In this document: in pieces, positions 17,951-27,908 of the stretch
How the letters are laid out: every line of letters begins with the position of its first letter
Position numbering within the stretch: position 1 is the first letter of the stretch
Source of the DNA: Leifsonia shinshuensis
Lineage (GTDB): Bacteria; Actinomycetota; Actinomycetes; Actinomycetales; Microbacteriaceae
Direction: 5' to 3'
Assembly: GCF_031456835.1 (NCBI RefSeq)
Contig: NZ_JAVDVK010000001.1
Coordinates: 2,232,001 to 2,296,000, forward strand
Length of the DNA: 64,000 bases
Translations under genes and position numbers: made by a program
Notes under the pieces: model-generated
Told to the model about the DNA's origin: nothing
Seen by the model: only the letters and a program-made list of their open reading frames with translations
Database searches by the model: none

Positions 17951-17993
17951 GGACCCCATCCCCCGCCTGCCCCGCCCAGCCAGGAGTGCCCGC

Positions 17994-20312
17994 GTGACCG
18001 ACACCGCAACCGCCCACGTCGTCGACACCGTCGCGAACGCGATCGAGACCCCGGAGCGGGAGCAGCCGTTCGCGGCTCTCGGGCTCAAGGAGGACGAGTA
18101 CGCGCGCATCCGCGAGATCCTCGGCCGCCGCCCCACCAGCGGCGAGCTGGCGATGTACTCGGTGATGTGGTCGGAGCACTGCTCCTACAAGTCGTCCAAG
18201 ATCTACCTGCGGCAGTTCGGCCAGAAGGTCACCCCGGCCATGAAGAAGAACCTCATGGTCGGCATGGGCGAGAACGCCGGCGTGGTGGATGTCGGCGAGG
18301 GCTGGGCGGTCACCTTCAAGGTGGAGTCGCACAACCACCCCTCCTACATCGAGCCGTTCCAGGGCGCCGCGACCGGCGTCGGCGGCATCGTGCGCGACAT
18401 CATCTCGATGGGCGCGCGCCCCGTCGCGGTCATGGACCAGCTGCGGTTCGGCGCGATCGACAGCCCGGACACCGCCCGCGTCGTGCACGGCGTCGTGTCG
18501 GGCATCTCGTTCTACGGCAACTGCCTGGGCCTGCCCAACATCGGCGGCGAGACCTACTTCGACCCGGTGTACCAGGGAAACCCCCTCGTCAACGCGCTCT
18601 CCGTCGGCGTGCTCCGCCACGAGGACCTGCACCTGGCCAACGCCTCCGGCGCCGGCAACAAGGTCGTCCTCTTCGGTGCGCGCACCGGCGGCGACGGGAT
18701 CGGCGGAGCGAGCATCCTCGCCTCCGACACGTTCTCCGCAGGCGGCCCGACCAAGCGCCCGGCCGTCCAGGTCGGCGACCCGTTCGCCGAGAAGGTGCTC
18801 ATCGAGTGCTGCCTGGAGCTGTTCCGCGACAAGCTCGTGGAGGGCATCCAGGACCTCGGCGCCGCCGGCATCTCGTGCGCGACCAGCGAGCTCGCCTCCA
18901 ACGGCGACGGCGGGATGTTCATCGAGCTGGACAAGGTGCTGCTGCGCGACCCGAGCCTCACGGCCGAGGAGATCCTCATGTCGGAGAGCCAGGAGCGCAT
19001 GATGGCCGTCGTGAAGCCGGAACTGCTCGACGCGTTCCTCGCCGTGACCGCCAAGTGGGATGTCGAGACCAGCGTGCTGGGCGAGGTCACCGAGACCGGC
19101 CGCCTCGTCATCAACTGGAAGGGCGAGGAGATCGTCAACGTCGACCCGCGAACCGTCGCGGTCGACGGCCCGGTCTACGAGCGACCCGTCGCCTACCCGA
19201 CCTGGATCGACGCCCTGCAGGACGACACCGCCTCGGCGCTCCCCCGCCCGACCACCGGCGACGAGCTCCGCGAGCAGACGCTGGCGCTCCTCGGCAGCGC
19301 GAACCTGGCCGACAAGGGCTGGATCACCGACCAGTACGACTACTTCGTCGGCGGCAACACCGCGCTCGCCTTCCCGGACGACGCGGGCATGATCCGCGTC
19401 GACGAGGAGTCCGGCCTCGGCTTCGCCATCGCGACCGACGCCAACGGACGCTACTGCCAGCTGGACCCGAAGCAGGGCGCCAAGCTGGCGCTCGCGGAGG
19501 CGTACCGCAACGTCGCCGCGTCTGGCGCGGTACCGGTCGCGGTCACCGACTGCCTCAACTTCGGCAGCCCGGAGAACCCCGAGGTCATGTGGCAGTTCTC
19601 GCAGGCCGTCGAGGGCCTTTCGGACGCGTGCCTGGAGCTCGAGATCCCGGTCACCGGCGGCAATGTCTCGTTCTACAACCAGACCGGCGACACCCCGATC
19701 TTCCCGACCCCGGTCGTCGGCGTGCTCGGCGTCATCGACGACGTGGCCCGTCGCATCCCCGCCGGCTGGCAGGACGAGGGCGAGAACATCTACCTGCTCG
19801 GCACCACCCGCGAGGAGCTCGACGGCTCGGCGTGGGCGGGCACCATCCACGGCCACCTCGGCGGACGTCCGCCCGCGGTCGACCTGGATGCGGAGCGCTC
19901 GCTCGCCGAGGCTTTGCACGCGGCCTCGCTCGAGGGTCTCGTCTCGTCCGCACACGACCTCGCCGACGGCGGCCTCGCCCAGGCCCTCGCCGAGAGCGTC
20001 ATGCGCTTCGGCGTGGGAGCGCGGGTCTGGCTCACCGAGATCCAGGAGCGCGACGGTGTGGATGCGGCGACCGCCCTGTTCTCGGAGTCGACCGCCCGCG
20101 TGATCGTCACCGTCCCGCGCGAGGACGACGTGAAGTTCCGCGGCCTGTGCGAGGGACGCGGCATCCCCGCCCTCCGCATCGGCGTCACGGACGCCGAGGT
20201 CGGCGCCCAGCCGGTGCTCGAGGTGCAGGACGTCTTCACGATCGGCCTCGAGGAGCTGCACGGCGTGCACCGCTCGACGCTTCCGGAGCACTTCGGTCCG
20301 ACCGTCGCCTGA
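17994..20312 (+). CDS. purL: Phosphoribosylformylglycinamidine synthase subunit PurL (small type)
   Basis: 772 aa from GTG 17994, the length of the small PurL that needs PurQ and PurS. It carries out the ATP-dependent amidation of FGAR to FGAM. Signatures: [12 protein letters not shown] near residue 58, [19 protein letters not shown] (ATP/metal site), the [13 protein letters not shown] segment [16 protein letters not shown], then a second AIRS-like half with GGNVSFYNQ and [11 protein letters not shown]. An in-frame extension from 17832 is ignored because it lacks homology and a ribosome site. Confidence 0.97.
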   Translation: MTDTATAHVVDTVANAIETPEREQPFAALGLKEDEYARIREILGRRPTSGELAMYSVMWSEHCSYKSSKIYLRQFGQKVTPAMKKNLMVGMGENAGVVDVGEGWAVTFKVESHNHPSYIEPFQGAATGVGGIVRDIISMGARPVAVMDQLRFGAIDSPDTARVVHGVVSGISFYGNCLGLPNIGGETYFDPVYQGNPLVNALSVGVLRHEDLHLANASGAGNKVVLFGARTGGDGIGGASILASDTFSAGGPTKRPAVQVGDPFAEKVLIECCLELFRDKLVEGIQDLGAAGISCATSELASNGDGGMFIELDKVLLRDPSLTAEEILMSESQERMMAVVKPELLDAFLAVTAKWDVETSVLGEVTETGRLVINWKGEEIVNVDPRTVAVDGPVYERPVAYPTWIDALQDDTASALPRPTTGDELREQTLALLGSANLADKGWITDQYDYFVGGNTALAFPDDAGMIRVDEESGLGFAIATDANGRYCQLDPKQGAKLALAEAYRNVAASGAVPVAVTDCLNFGSPENPEVMWQFSQAVEGLSDACLELEIPVTGGNVSFYNQTGDTPIFPTPVVGVLGVIDDVARRIPAGWQDEGENIYLLGTTREELDGSAWAGTIHGHLGGRPPAVDLDAERSLAEALHAASLEGLVSSAHDLADGGLAQALAESVMRFGVGARVWLTEIQERDGVDAATALFSESTARVIVTVPREDDVKFRGLCEGRGIPALRIGVTDAEVGAQPVLEVQDVFTIGLEELHGVHRSTLPEHFGPTVA

Positions 20313-20407
20313 CGGGCGCGGGCGCGACCGCGATACCGACGTCGCTTCGGCGTGTCGAGCGCCGAGGCTGATGAGGCGTCGCCGCCGCATGCCGCTACGG
20401 TGAGGGC

Positions 20408-21430
20408 ATGACGAGAGCGCGGCGCGTGGTGACTTGGATCGCCGGCGTCGCGCTCCTCGGATCCGCAGTATTCGCCGCTCTGCGAGCGACGCCGTGGCCC
20501 GCGGCGCTCATCATCCGCCGCGTGTTCACGAAGGGCGCCGCCGAGACGGTGGCCGAGATGGAGCCGTTCGTGCCGGACGGGGTGACCGCTCGCACCCGCG
20601 TGGCGTACGCGTCCGGATCGCGCGACACCACCTTCGACATCTTCCGCCCGGCGGCGGCCGAGGGACCGTTGCCCACCGTGGTCTGGATCCACGGTGGCGC
20701 TTGGCTGTCCGGCGTGGCCGCGGACGTGACGCCGTACCTCCGCATCCTCGCCGCCGAGGGGTTCACGGCGGTCGCGCCCGACTACACGATCGCGCCCGAG
20801 GCGGTCTACCCCACGGCGCTCCGGCAGCTCAACTCCGCGCTCGCCCACCTCGTCGACAACGCGGCGGAACTCGGCATCGACCCCGCCCGCATCATCCTGG
20901 CCGGAGACTCCGCGGGAGCACAGCTCGCCAGTCAGCTCGCCGCGATCACCAGCGACCCGGCGTACGCGCGGCAGGTGGGCATCCGGCCGGCCCTCGAACC
21001 GTCGCACCTGGCCGGGGTCGTCCTGTTCTGCGGCGTCTACGACCTGCAGGCGCTCGCCGACCTGACCGGCCTCCTCGGCTGGGGATTCAAGACCGCGATG
21101 TGGGCCTACAGCGGAACGAAGGACTGGTCGGACTCGGCAGCCGGCCGGACGATGTCGACGATCCGCGCGGTCACCGGCGACTTTCCGCCCACCTTCATCT
21201 CCGGAGGAAACGGCGACGGGCTCACGGCGTCGCAGTCGCTGCCGATGGCGGCCGCCCTGCGGGCAGCCGGCGTGGACGTGACCGAGCTCTTCTGGCCGGT
21301 CGACCACGAGCCGTCCCTGCCCCACGAGTACCAGTTCCACCTGCGATTCGACGAGGCGCAGGAGGCGCTGACCGCCCTCGTCGACTTCCTCCACGGGCTT
21401 GCCGTCACTCAGGACGACGCAGCCTCCTGA
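20408..21430 (+). CDS. Alpha/beta hydrolase, hormone-sensitive-lipase-like esterase
   Basis: 340 aa. An N-terminal helix (residues 8-26) suggests membrane anchoring or export. Catalytic features: oxyanion motif HGGAW (WIHGGAWLSG, about residue 95), nucleophile Ser in GDSAGAQLASQLA (about 160), the acid probably in GGNGDGLTASQ, and His in DHEPSLPHEYQF near 300. It should hydrolyse short acyl esters; natural substrate unknown. TACGGT at 20396-20401 lies exactly 6 nt before the ATG, so the mRNA may be leaderless. The 3' end overlaps the convergent glycosyltransferase by 22 bp. Confidence 0.88.
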   Translation: MTRARRVVTWIAGVALLGSAVFAALRATPWPAALIIRRVFTKGAAETVAEMEPFVPDGVTARTRVAYASGSRDTTFDIFRPAAAEGPLPTVVWIHGGAWLSGVAADVTPYLRILAAEGFTAVAPDYTIAPEAVYPTALRQLNSALAHLVDNAAELGIDPARIILAGDSAGAQLASQLAAITSDPAYARQVGIRPALEPSHLAGVVLFCGVYDLQALADLTGLLGWGFKTAMWAYSGTKDWSDSAAGRTMSTIRAVTGDFPPTFISGGNGDGLTASQSLPMAAALRAAGVDVTELFWPVDHEPSLPHEYQFHLRFDEAQEALTALVDFLHGLAVTQDDAAS

Positions 21431-22761
21431 GCCTCGAGAGCCGGCGGCGCAGCGCCCTCGGCGACCCGCTTCGTCTTGTCCCATCCGCGCTTGCCCGTGA
21501 TGATCCGCCACAAGGCGCCCCACGCGCAGGCGAACGCCAGGTAGTTCATCACCAGGAACGAGTGCCCGAGGACGAGAGCCGAGATCAGCGAGTGCCGCCG
21601 ATCGCGACGGAGGAAGACGACGACCGAGAGGATCGTGGGACCGAACGCCAGAACGTAACCGACTGCCAGTCCGATGCACAGGCTGAGGATGCCGTCGACG
21701 TAGGCGAAGATCGCATCCAGGCGCAGCAACGTCTGCACGATGTTCCAATGCCACAGCAGCGACCACGGGAGATCGAACAGCCACGGAACAAGCAGGTAAG
21801 CGCTCAGTTCGAGCGCACGGACATTCGTGAGCCGCGGATTCGACCAGATCTCGCCGAGGCGCTTGGTCGTCATCATGTGACCCTGGTACCAGCGCCGCCG
21901 CTGGACGAACAGTCGGCGGAGTTCGGTCACCCCCTGCTGGTCGACGGATGCCGTCGGAACGGTCTCGAGCGCCCAGCCCTGCTGGGCCAGGGTGATGGCC
22001 AGATCGAGGTCTTCCGTCAGGGAGCTCGACCACGGTTTGGCTCCGATGCCGTCGAGTGCGGTGAATCGGGTGACCTGCCCGTTCCCTCCGAGGCTCACGG
22101 TGCCCGTCTTGCGGCGGCCGTACTGTGCGAGCGCCGCCAGCGACCAGAACTGGAAGTCTTGGAAGCGGGTCAGGAAGTTGGTCTCCCGGTTCCGGATGCG
22201 CACGGCGACCTGCAGGCCGCCCACCTCCGGATCTTCGAAGACGGGGAGGATCTCGCGGAACGCCCCGTCGGAGAGCCGCCCGTCCGCATCCATCACCACG
22301 ATCAGCACGCGGGACGGATCCTGCCCCCGCTCGGCGACGAGCTTCCGCACCAGCTGAAACGCGTCGTTGAGGGCCTCGCCTTTGCCCTGTCGCGCGTGAG
22401 GGGCAGTACGCCGGTGGACGATGGTGCTGGAGTCGCCGGCATCCTCGGCGATGGCCGCCGTGCGATCGTCGGAGCCGTCGTCGATGACGATGGTGGTGTT
22501 CCGCCGACCGCCGTTGAGCGCGGCGACCGTCGCGCCGATCACCGCTTCCTCATTCAGGCACGGGACCAGCACATACGTGTCGAACGTCGCCGGCTCATCG
22601 ACGAAGGGCCGGCCGTAGGTGGCGTCCCCCTGCACACCGACAGTGAGCCTGCGTCGCCGGAGCTCGTGAAAGCCGGCGAAGGTGACCCAGAGGAAGTAGA
22701 CCAGCGAGAGGGTGATCACCAGCGCCGCGAGGACGTTGATGACCATCATGATGGCGGTCAC
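21409..22761 (-). CDS. Membrane glycosyltransferase, family 2 (processive type)
   Basis: 450 aa. One N-terminal helix, a cytoplasmic GT-A domain (about 60-300), then several C-terminal helices. Catalytic set: IDDGSDD (about 94), VMDADG (157), TEDLDL (250) and the QRRRWYQG product-gating motif (286), as in poly-N-acetylglucosamine, hyaluronan and cellulose synthases. It probably polymerises and extrudes a surface polysaccharide from UDP-sugars. A 62-aa LAxTG-like membrane protein gene lies 37 bp upstream on the same strand. No PilZ domain is seen. Confidence 0.9.
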   Translation of the reverse strand: MTAIMMVINVLAALVITLSLVYFLWVTFAGFHELRRRRLTVGVQGDATYGRPFVDEPATFDTYVLVPCLNEEAVIGATVAALNGGRRNTTIVIDDGSDDRTAAIAEDAGDSSTIVHRRTAPHARQGKGEALNDAFQLVRKLVAERGQDPSRVLIVVMDADGRLSDGAFREILPVFEDPEVGGLQVAVRIRNRETNFLTRFQDFQFWSLAALAQYGRRKTGTVSLGGNGQVTRFTALDGIGAKPWSSSLTEDLDLAITLAQQGWALETVPTASVDQQGVTELRRLFVQRRRWYQGHMMTTKRLGEIWSNPRLTNVRALELSAYLLVPWLFDLPWSLLWHWNIVQTLLRLDAIFAYVDGILSLCIGLAVGYVLAFGPTILSVVVFLRRDRRHSLISALVLGHSFLVMNYLAFACAWGALWRIITGKRGWDKTKRVAEGAAPPALEAQEAASS

Positions 22762-22798
22762 AGCCTCAAAACCTCCGCCGCCGGTGATCCATCCCTCA

Positions 22799-22987
22799 TC
22801 AGTCCGCGTCCCCGGCGACCTCCTGGCGGCGCTTCAGCAGGTAGGTGCGCAGGGTCATCAGCCCGCCGATGACGATCGCCGCCGCGGCGAGCGAGTATCC
22901 CAGCCAGCCGACGCTGGATCCTGTCATCGCGAGGGCCTGCGTACCAGCCGCTCCCACGCCGACGACGACGCCCGTTGAGTTGTACAT
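22799..22987 (-). CDS. Mini membrane protein with LAxTG-like sorting signal
   Basis: 62 aa. After a short Gly/Val-rich head come LAMTGSS, a single membrane helix (about residues 30-48) and a basic end (RTYLLKRRQE). That order, LAxTG then helix then positive tail, is the cell-wall sorting signal used by class E sortases in high-GC actinobacteria. There is no signal peptide and almost no passenger, so it may instead be a membrane accessory of the adjacent glycosyltransferase. A GGAG ribosome site precedes ATG 22987. Confidence 0.7.
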   Translation of the reverse strand: MYNSTGVVVGVGAAGTQALAMTGSSVGWLGYSLAAAAIVIGGLMTLRTYLLKRRQEVAGDAD

Positions 22988-23088
22988 GTGTGCTCCATAC
23001 CTTCGAGTCGGAAAAGTCCCGGGAACCCTGCACGCTCACCTCTGGAACGGAAACGGCGGATGTCCCTCGGACTTAGAGACGAAGTAAT

Positions 23089-23108
23089 GCCCGCTTTCTG
23101 ACGCGGGC
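23089..23108. terminator. Short hairpin downstream of the EamA gene
   Basis: GCCCGC and GCGGGC arms around an 8-nt loop, followed on the minus strand by ATTACTTCGTCT. It may terminate the minus-strand transporter transcript. The rest of 22988-23175 shows no gene; it probably holds the promoter of the mini protein and glycosyltransferase. Confidence 0.35.
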
Positions 23109-23175
23109 TCGCCTGATGCGTCCGATTCCCAGACAGACCCCAGGTTCCGGCGCGCCCGACGGCCGAGAGTGCGGC

Positions 23176-24096
23176 CTAGCGGGTCGCCGCCTCCTGCGCC
23201 GCGAGCTCGGCCTGCCGCCGCGTGAACAGCCGCACCCGTTGCTGCGTGAGCAGGATGCCCGCGAGCACGACCACCGCGCCGACCGGCTCGTTCCACGTCA
23301 GGTGCTCGCCGAGCACGAGGATGCCGAGCGCGACTCCGACGACCGGCGTCACGTAGGTGACGCCCGACGTGGTGGTGGGTCCCCAGGCGCGGAGGACGTT
23401 CATGTTCCAGATGTAGACGACGCCCGTCCCGAGCGCGCCGAGCGCGAGAAGCGACAGCAGCACCGGCCAGCTGAACGCGATCGGATGCCAGGCGACGATC
23501 GGCGTCAGCAGGATCATGATCACCGCGGCCAACCCGATGTTGAGGAGGGCGCTCGTGGTCGCGGAGATCGCGCGCGGGCTGATGAAGCGGCGGATGTAGC
23601 CGAAGCTGAAGCCGTAGCAGGTGACCGCGCCGAGGCAGGCGAGCTGGCCCCAGAGGCTGCCGGCGAGCGCATCCACCGCCCACGGTCCGACGACGATGAC
23701 CACGCCCAGGATGCCGATGAGCACGCCCAGCACCTGGTCGCGGTTCAGCTTCTCGACCCGGAACGCGGCCGTGACCAGGATCGCGGTGGTGATGGGCGTG
23801 ACCGCGTTGTAGATGCTCGCCAGGCTCGACGACACGTACTGCTCCGCCCACGCGAACAGGAGGAACGGGATGACGCAGTACGTGATGGCGACGACGGTGA
23901 AGTGCAGCCAGATGATCGGCTCACGCGGGAGACGGGCGCGCATCACGAGCGCGATGATGCCGAGGGTGATCGCTCCGAAGACCAGGCGCGCCCAGGCGAC
24001 CTGCCCGAAGCTCACGCCCGTGAGAGCGACCTTCATGAACAGGAAGCTGGCGCCCCAGACGAGCCCCATCGCGGCGAACTGCAGAGCGACCTTCAC
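23176..24096 (-). CDS. EamA-family (DMT superfamily) transporter
   Basis: 306 aa with ten membrane helices in two EamA halves (residues 5-135 and 150-290). The first half starts FAAMGLVWGASFLFMKVAL and the second carries VTYVTPVVGVALGILVLGE, both typical. Members export amino acids, metabolites or drugs; the substrate cannot be predicted. ATG 24096 is 188 bp from the divergent flavin monooxygenase gene. Confidence 0.9.
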   Translation of the reverse strand: MKVALQFAAMGLVWGASFLFMKVALTGVSFGQVAWARLVFGAITLGIIALVMRARLPREPIIWLHFTVVAITYCVIPFLLFAWAEQYVSSSLASIYNAVTPITTAILVTAAFRVEKLNRDQVLGVLIGILGVVIVVGPWAVDALAGSLWGQLACLGAVTCYGFSFGYIRRFISPRAISATTSALLNIGLAAVIMILLTPIVAWHPIAFSWPVLLSLLALGALGTGVVYIWNMNVLRAWGPTTTSGVTYVTPVVGVALGILVLGEHLTWNEPVGAVVVLAGILLTQQRVRLFTRRQAELAAQEAATR

Positions 24097-24207
24097 CCCT
24101 CGACGCTAGCGGGTGCCGCCGACCCTCCGCGCGCGGAAATGGGACACGAATGGATGAGATCCGGCCATCCGCGGAGCCTCGCCGAGCCGCCTCCCAGCGG
24201 CCATCAT

Positions 24208-24234
24208 GGAGGCGGGAATACTTCCCGCGCCTCC
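24208..24234. terminator. Hairpin in the 5' region of the CE1758-like gene
   Basis: GGAGG-CGGGAA paired with TTCCCG-CG-CCTCC around a TAC loop, with a 2-nt bulge. It sits just upstream of the operator palindrome and may insulate the luciferase-like operon from upstream transcription. Confidence 0.35.
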
Positions 24235-24240
24235 ACGTTG

Positions 24241-24254
24241 TATGCATTTGCATA
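24241..24254. promoter_or_regulatory. Operator palindrome upstream of the flavin monooxygenase operon
   Basis: Perfect 14-bp palindrome TATGCA-TT-TGCATA, 31 bp before ATG 24285. AT-rich palindromes of this kind are typical MarR-family sites in actinobacteria. No MarR gene is in the window, so the regulator would be encoded elsewhere. Confidence 0.6.
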
Positions 24255-24284
24255 GAACAGCAAGACCGAAAAGAGGAGCCAGCC

Positions 24285-25472
24285 ATGCAGTACGGAATCT
24301 TCTCCGTCAGCGACATCACCCGCGACCCCGTGTCCGGGCAGACGCCGAGCGAGGCGGAGCGCATCGACGCGATCGTGAAGATCGCGAAGCACGCGGAGGA
24401 GGTCGGGCTGGACGTCTTCGCCATCGGCGAGCACCACAACCCGCCGTTCTTCTCCTCGTCCCCCACCACGCTGCTGGCCCACATCGCCGCGCTCACCGAG
24501 CGCCTCACGGTCACCACGTCCACCACGCTGATCACCACGAACGACCCGGTGCGCATCGCCGAGGAGTACGCGATGCTGCAGCACCTCTCCAAGGGCCGCA
24601 TGGACCTGATGGTCGGGCGCGGCAACACCGGCCCGGTGTACCCGTGGTTCGGCCAGGACATCCGCCAGAGCCTCCCGCTCGCGCTGGAGAACTACAACCT
24701 CCTGCACCGGCTGTGGCGTGAGGACGTCGTGGACTGGGAGGGACGCTTCCGCACACCGCTGCAGGGCTTCACCTCCACGCCGCGCCCGCTCGACGACGTG
24801 CCGCCCTTCGTCTGGCACGCCAGCATCCGCACCCCGGAGATCGCCGAGCAGGCCGCCTTCTACGGCAACGGCTTCTTCGCCAACAACATCTTCTGGCCCA
24901 AGGAGCACTTCCAGCGCCTGATCGCCTTCTACCGCGAGCGCTTCGAGCACTACGGCCACGGCACCGCCAAGCAGGCGATCGTCGGCCTCGGCGGCCAGGC
25001 GTTCATCGCGAAGAACTCGCAGGACGCGAAGAACCAGTTCCGTCCGTACTTCAACGAGGCGCCGGTGTACGGCAACGGCCCCACGATGGAGGAGTTCACG
25101 GACGCGACCCCGCTGACCGTCGGCAGCCCCCAGGAGGTCATCGACAAGACGCTGACCTTCCGTGAGTGGGCCGGCGACTACCAGCGCCAGCTGTTCCTGA
25201 TGGACCACGCGGGCCTGCCGCTCAAGACGGTGCTCGAGCAGCTCGACCTGCTCGGCGAGCACGTCATCCCCGTGCTCCGCAAGGAGACCGAGGCCCGCAA
25301 GGACCCGGAGACGCCCGACGCCCCGACGCACGAGTCGCTCATCAAGGCCAAGTACGGCGACGCCGACCCGCGCCAGCCGCGGCCGAACGCCAACCGCGGG
25401 GACAACGTCACCGGCGCGTCCCCCTACCAGGACACCGAGGAGCAGTTCCAGGCCAGCTACCCGTCGCTCTGA
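24285..25472 (+). CDS. CE1758 family FMN-dependent luciferase-like monooxygenase
   Basis: 395 aa. TIM-barrel flavin monooxygenase: IGEHHNPPFFSSSP near residue 50, TSTTLITTNDPVRIAEEYA, then GRMDLMVGRGNTGPVYPWFG, all standard LLM features; the long C-terminal part (GASPYQDTEEQF) is characteristic of the CE1758 branch. These enzymes are always paired with a CE1759 FMN reductase, which follows 40 bp downstream. The pair likely oxidises an unknown small molecule with reduced FMN and O2. Start ATG 24285 has an AGAGGAG ribosome site; upstream in-frame starts would span the operator. Confidence 0.93.
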   Translation: MQYGIFSVSDITRDPVSGQTPSEAERIDAIVKIAKHAEEVGLDVFAIGEHHNPPFFSSSPTTLLAHIAALTERLTVTTSTTLITTNDPVRIAEEYAMLQHLSKGRMDLMVGRGNTGPVYPWFGQDIRQSLPLALENYNLLHRLWREDVVDWEGRFRTPLQGFTSTPRPLDDVPPFVWHASIRTPEIAEQAAFYGNGFFANNIFWPKEHFQRLIAFYRERFEHYGHGTAKQAIVGLGGQAFIAKNSQDAKNQFRPYFNEAPVYGNGPTMEEFTDATPLTVGSPQEVIDKTLTFREWAGDYQRQLFLMDHAGLPLKTVLEQLDLLGEHVIPVLRKETEARKDPETPDAPTHESLIKAKYGDADPRQPRPNANRGDNVTGASPYQDTEEQFQASYPSL

Positions 25473-25512
25473 CGGCGGCCGTGAGAACAGCGCACCTGAG
25501 AGAAGGAAGATC

Positions 25513-26202
25513 ATGACCACATCCCCGCGACCGTTCCGCGTCGTCGTGGTGAACGCGGGCGTCAGCGACCCGTCGTCCACCAAGATGCTCGCCGACCGGC
25601 TCGCCCTGCGGGTCGAGGCCGCCGCCCAGCGCGACGGCCGCACCGTGGAGACGCTCAACCTCGACCTGCGCGAGGTGCTGCCCGAGCTCGGCGCAGCCCT
25701 GGCCTCCGGTCACCTCGGGCCGAAGTTCACCAAGGCGATCGAGGCGCTCAAGTCGGCGGACGGCATCATCGCGACCGCGCCGGTCTACAAGGCCGGTCCG
25801 AGCGGGCTGTTCACCTCCTTCTTCCAGGTGCTCGACAACGACCTGCTGATCGCGAAGCCCGTCGTGCTCGGCGCGACCGCCGGCACGGCCCGGCACGCGC
25901 TCGTGGTCGACGGCGAGATGCGCTCCCTGTTCGCCTTCCTCCGCACGATGACCGCGCCGACCTCGGTGTTCGCGTCGACCGAGGACTGGCAGGACAAGTC
26001 GCTCGGCAAGCGGATCGACCGCGCGGCCCGCGAGCTGGTCGTGCTGATGGAGTCGGAGGTCGAGTCCAAGATCACCGACACGTCGTGGGACAGCTACCAG
26101 CACGAGTTCGGCTCGGCCGGAGGGAACGAGCTCGGCATCGACCTCGGCTCCGACCTGATGCGCCTCGCCGCGGGCGGGACCCTTCCCGGCGCCCGGCGAT
26201 AA
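25513..26202 (+). CDS. CE1759 family FMN reductase
   Basis: 229 aa flavodoxin-fold NAD(P)H:FMN reductase. VVVVNAGVSDPSSTKMLADR (the phosphate-binding loop) and TAPVYKAGPSGLFTSFFQVL (flavin-stacking loop) are diagnostic; GATAGTARHALVVDGEMRSL forms the third loop. It provides reduced FMN to the monooxygenase encoded 40 bp upstream. ATG 25513 follows an AGAAGGAAG ribosome site. Confidence 0.94.
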   Translation: MTTSPRPFRVVVVNAGVSDPSSTKMLADRLALRVEAAAQRDGRTVETLNLDLREVLPELGAALASGHLGPKFTKAIEALKSADGIIATAPVYKAGPSGLFTSFFQVLDNDLLIAKPVVLGATAGTARHALVVDGEMRSLFAFLRTMTAPTSVFASTEDWQDKSLGKRIDRAARELVVLMESEVESKITDTSWDSYQHEFGSAGGNELGIDLGSDLMRLAAGGTLPGARR

Positions 26203-26203
26203 C

Positions 26204-26254
26204 CGCGGACAGCCTTCCGTCCGCGAACAGGCCCCGGCATCGCCGGGGCCTGTT
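26204..26254. terminator. Tandem hairpins after the CE1758/CE1759 operon
   Basis: Two stems in a row: CGCGGAC/GTCCGCG (26204-26225) and a perfect 13-bp stem AACAGGCCCCGGC with ATC loop (26226-26254) followed by GCCGTC. The second is a strong factor-independent terminator. Confidence 0.75.
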
Positions 26255-26314
26255 GCCGTCTCGGGACCGGAGCGGCCGCGGTAGGGTGCAGGGTAGAACA
26301 GGGAGGTCTTGGGG

Positions 26315-27808
26315 TTGGACGTTCTCAGCGTGCTGCAGTGGATCGGCGTCGTCGTCTGCCTGATCCTCGCGCTCTCCGGGCTCATCCCGGTGGTCGCGGC
26401 CGCGGCGACGTTCGTGGTCATCCCGTTCCACGCGTGGATCAACCACTACAAGAAGGCCGCACCGTACCTCCCGCGGGTCGCCATCGTCGTCCCGGCCTGG
26501 AACGAGGGCGCGGTGATCGGCGCATCCATCGACCGGCTGATGAAGCTGGACTACCCGCTGGAGGCGCTCCGCATCTATGTCGTCGACGACGCGAGCACCG
26601 ACGACACCCCGGATGTCGTGCGCGACCGCGCATCCCGCTACCCGGGCAACGTCCACCTGCTGCGCCGCGAACAGGGCGGCCAGGGCAAGGCGCACACCCT
26701 CAACCACGGCATCGCCAAGGTGCTCGAGGACGACTGGATGGAAGCGCTCCTCATCATGGACGCCGACGTCATCTACACGCCCACCTCGCTGCGCCGCATG
26801 ACCCGTCACCTCGCGGACCCGGAGGTCGGCGCGGTGTCGGCGTACATCCACGAGGGCAGCGAGGACCGCAACTGGCTGACCAAGTTCATCAGCACCGAGT
26901 ACGTGCTCTCGCAGCCGGCCGCGCGCCGGGCGCAGAACGTGCTCGGCGCGCAGGCCTGCCTCGCGGGCGGCGCGCAGCTGCACACACGTGAGAACCTGCT
27001 CGCCATCGGCGGCCGGATCGACACCTCCACCCTCGCCGAGGACACCATCACCACGTTCGAGACGCAGCTGCAGGGCCGGAAGGTCGTCTTCGAGCCGCAC
27101 GCGCACGTGCTCGCGGAGGAGCCGCGCGCCATCGACGGGCTCTGGAAGCAGCGGCTGCGCTGGGCGCGCGGCAACGTGTCCGTGACCGCCCGCTACGCGA
27201 AGGTCTGGTTCCGCCCGACCCGCCGTCACCACCTCGGCGGCATCAGCTTCGGGATCGTCTGGTTCTCGCTCTGGCTGCTGCCGCTGATCATGATCCTGTC
27301 GTCGATCGGGCTGGCCGGGCTACTGTTCCTCTCGAACGAGGTGGCGACCGGGGTGTTCCGCGTCCTGTGGATCTCGGCGGCCCTTGCGTACCTCTTCGTG
27401 CTGATCCTGGGCTCGCAGACCGACGGGGCGACGACCAAGCGCGAACTGGGTCACGTGCTGTTGTTCCCCGGGATCATCAACATGCTGGTGATGGTCACGG
27501 CGCTGTTCCCGCCCGTGATGCTGGTCTGGCTGCCCGGGCTCTTCGGCGTCACGCTCGACGGACCGGCCCTGTTCGCCATCACGCTGGCCATCTACATCTG
27601 GATCCCGTTCTCGATGGTGGTGGCGTGGCTGGCGCGCAAGGCCGAGAAGACGCGTGCGGGCCGCTGGCTGTCCCCCGCCCTGATCTACCTCGCGGGCTAC
27701 GGCTCGCTGCTCTGCGCGATCACCTTCGACTCCTACCTGAAGGAGCTCGCGGGCACCGAGGCGCGCTGGGACAAGACCGAGAAGGTCGGCCGCGTCGCCA
27801 CCGGCTGA
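26315..27808 (+). CDS. Membrane glycosyltransferase, family 2 (PgaC/hyaluronan-synthase-like)
   Basis: About 497 aa. TTG 26315 is preferred over TTG 26309 because GGGAGG at 26301-26306 is then 8 nt away. One or two N-terminal helices, a GT-A domain with VVDDASTDD (about 89), IMDADV (148), AEDTITTFE (242) and QRLRWARG (279), and five or more C-terminal helices. These motifs mark processive polysaccharide synthases. It ends WDKTEKVGRVATG, recalling the WDKTKRVAEG ending of the other glycosyltransferase at 21409-22761, so the two may be paralogues. Confidence 0.88.
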   Translation: MDVLSVLQWIGVVVCLILALSGLIPVVAAAATFVVIPFHAWINHYKKAAPYLPRVAIVVPAWNEGAVIGASIDRLMKLDYPLEALRIYVVDDASTDDTPDVVRDRASRYPGNVHLLRREQGGQGKAHTLNHGIAKVLEDDWMEALLIMDADVIYTPTSLRRMTRHLADPEVGAVSAYIHEGSEDRNWLTKFISTEYVLSQPAARRAQNVLGAQACLAGGAQLHTRENLLAIGGRIDTSTLAEDTITTFETQLQGRKVVFEPHAHVLAEEPRAIDGLWKQRLRWARGNVSVTARYAKVWFRPTRRHHLGGISFGIVWFSLWLLPLIMILSSIGLAGLLFLSNEVATGVFRVLWISAALAYLFVLILGSQTDGATTKRELGHVLLFPGIINMLVMVTALFPPVMLVWLPGLFGVTLDGPALFAITLAIYIWIPFSMVVAWLARKAEKTRAGRWLSPALIYLAGYGSLLCAITFDSYLKELAGTEARWDKTEKVGRVATG

Positions 27809-27908
27809 ACTCTCGTACCGCGGGACCACATCCCGAGGATGACGCCGGCCCCCGGAGATGCCTCCACCGGACGATGTCCGCCCGCGGCCCCGCCGCCAGG
27901 CTGAGGGC

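Noticed and set aside
22988..23175. Cyclic-di-GMP riboswitch before the glycosyltransferase
   Set aside because: I looked for GEMM-type signature segments and saw none.
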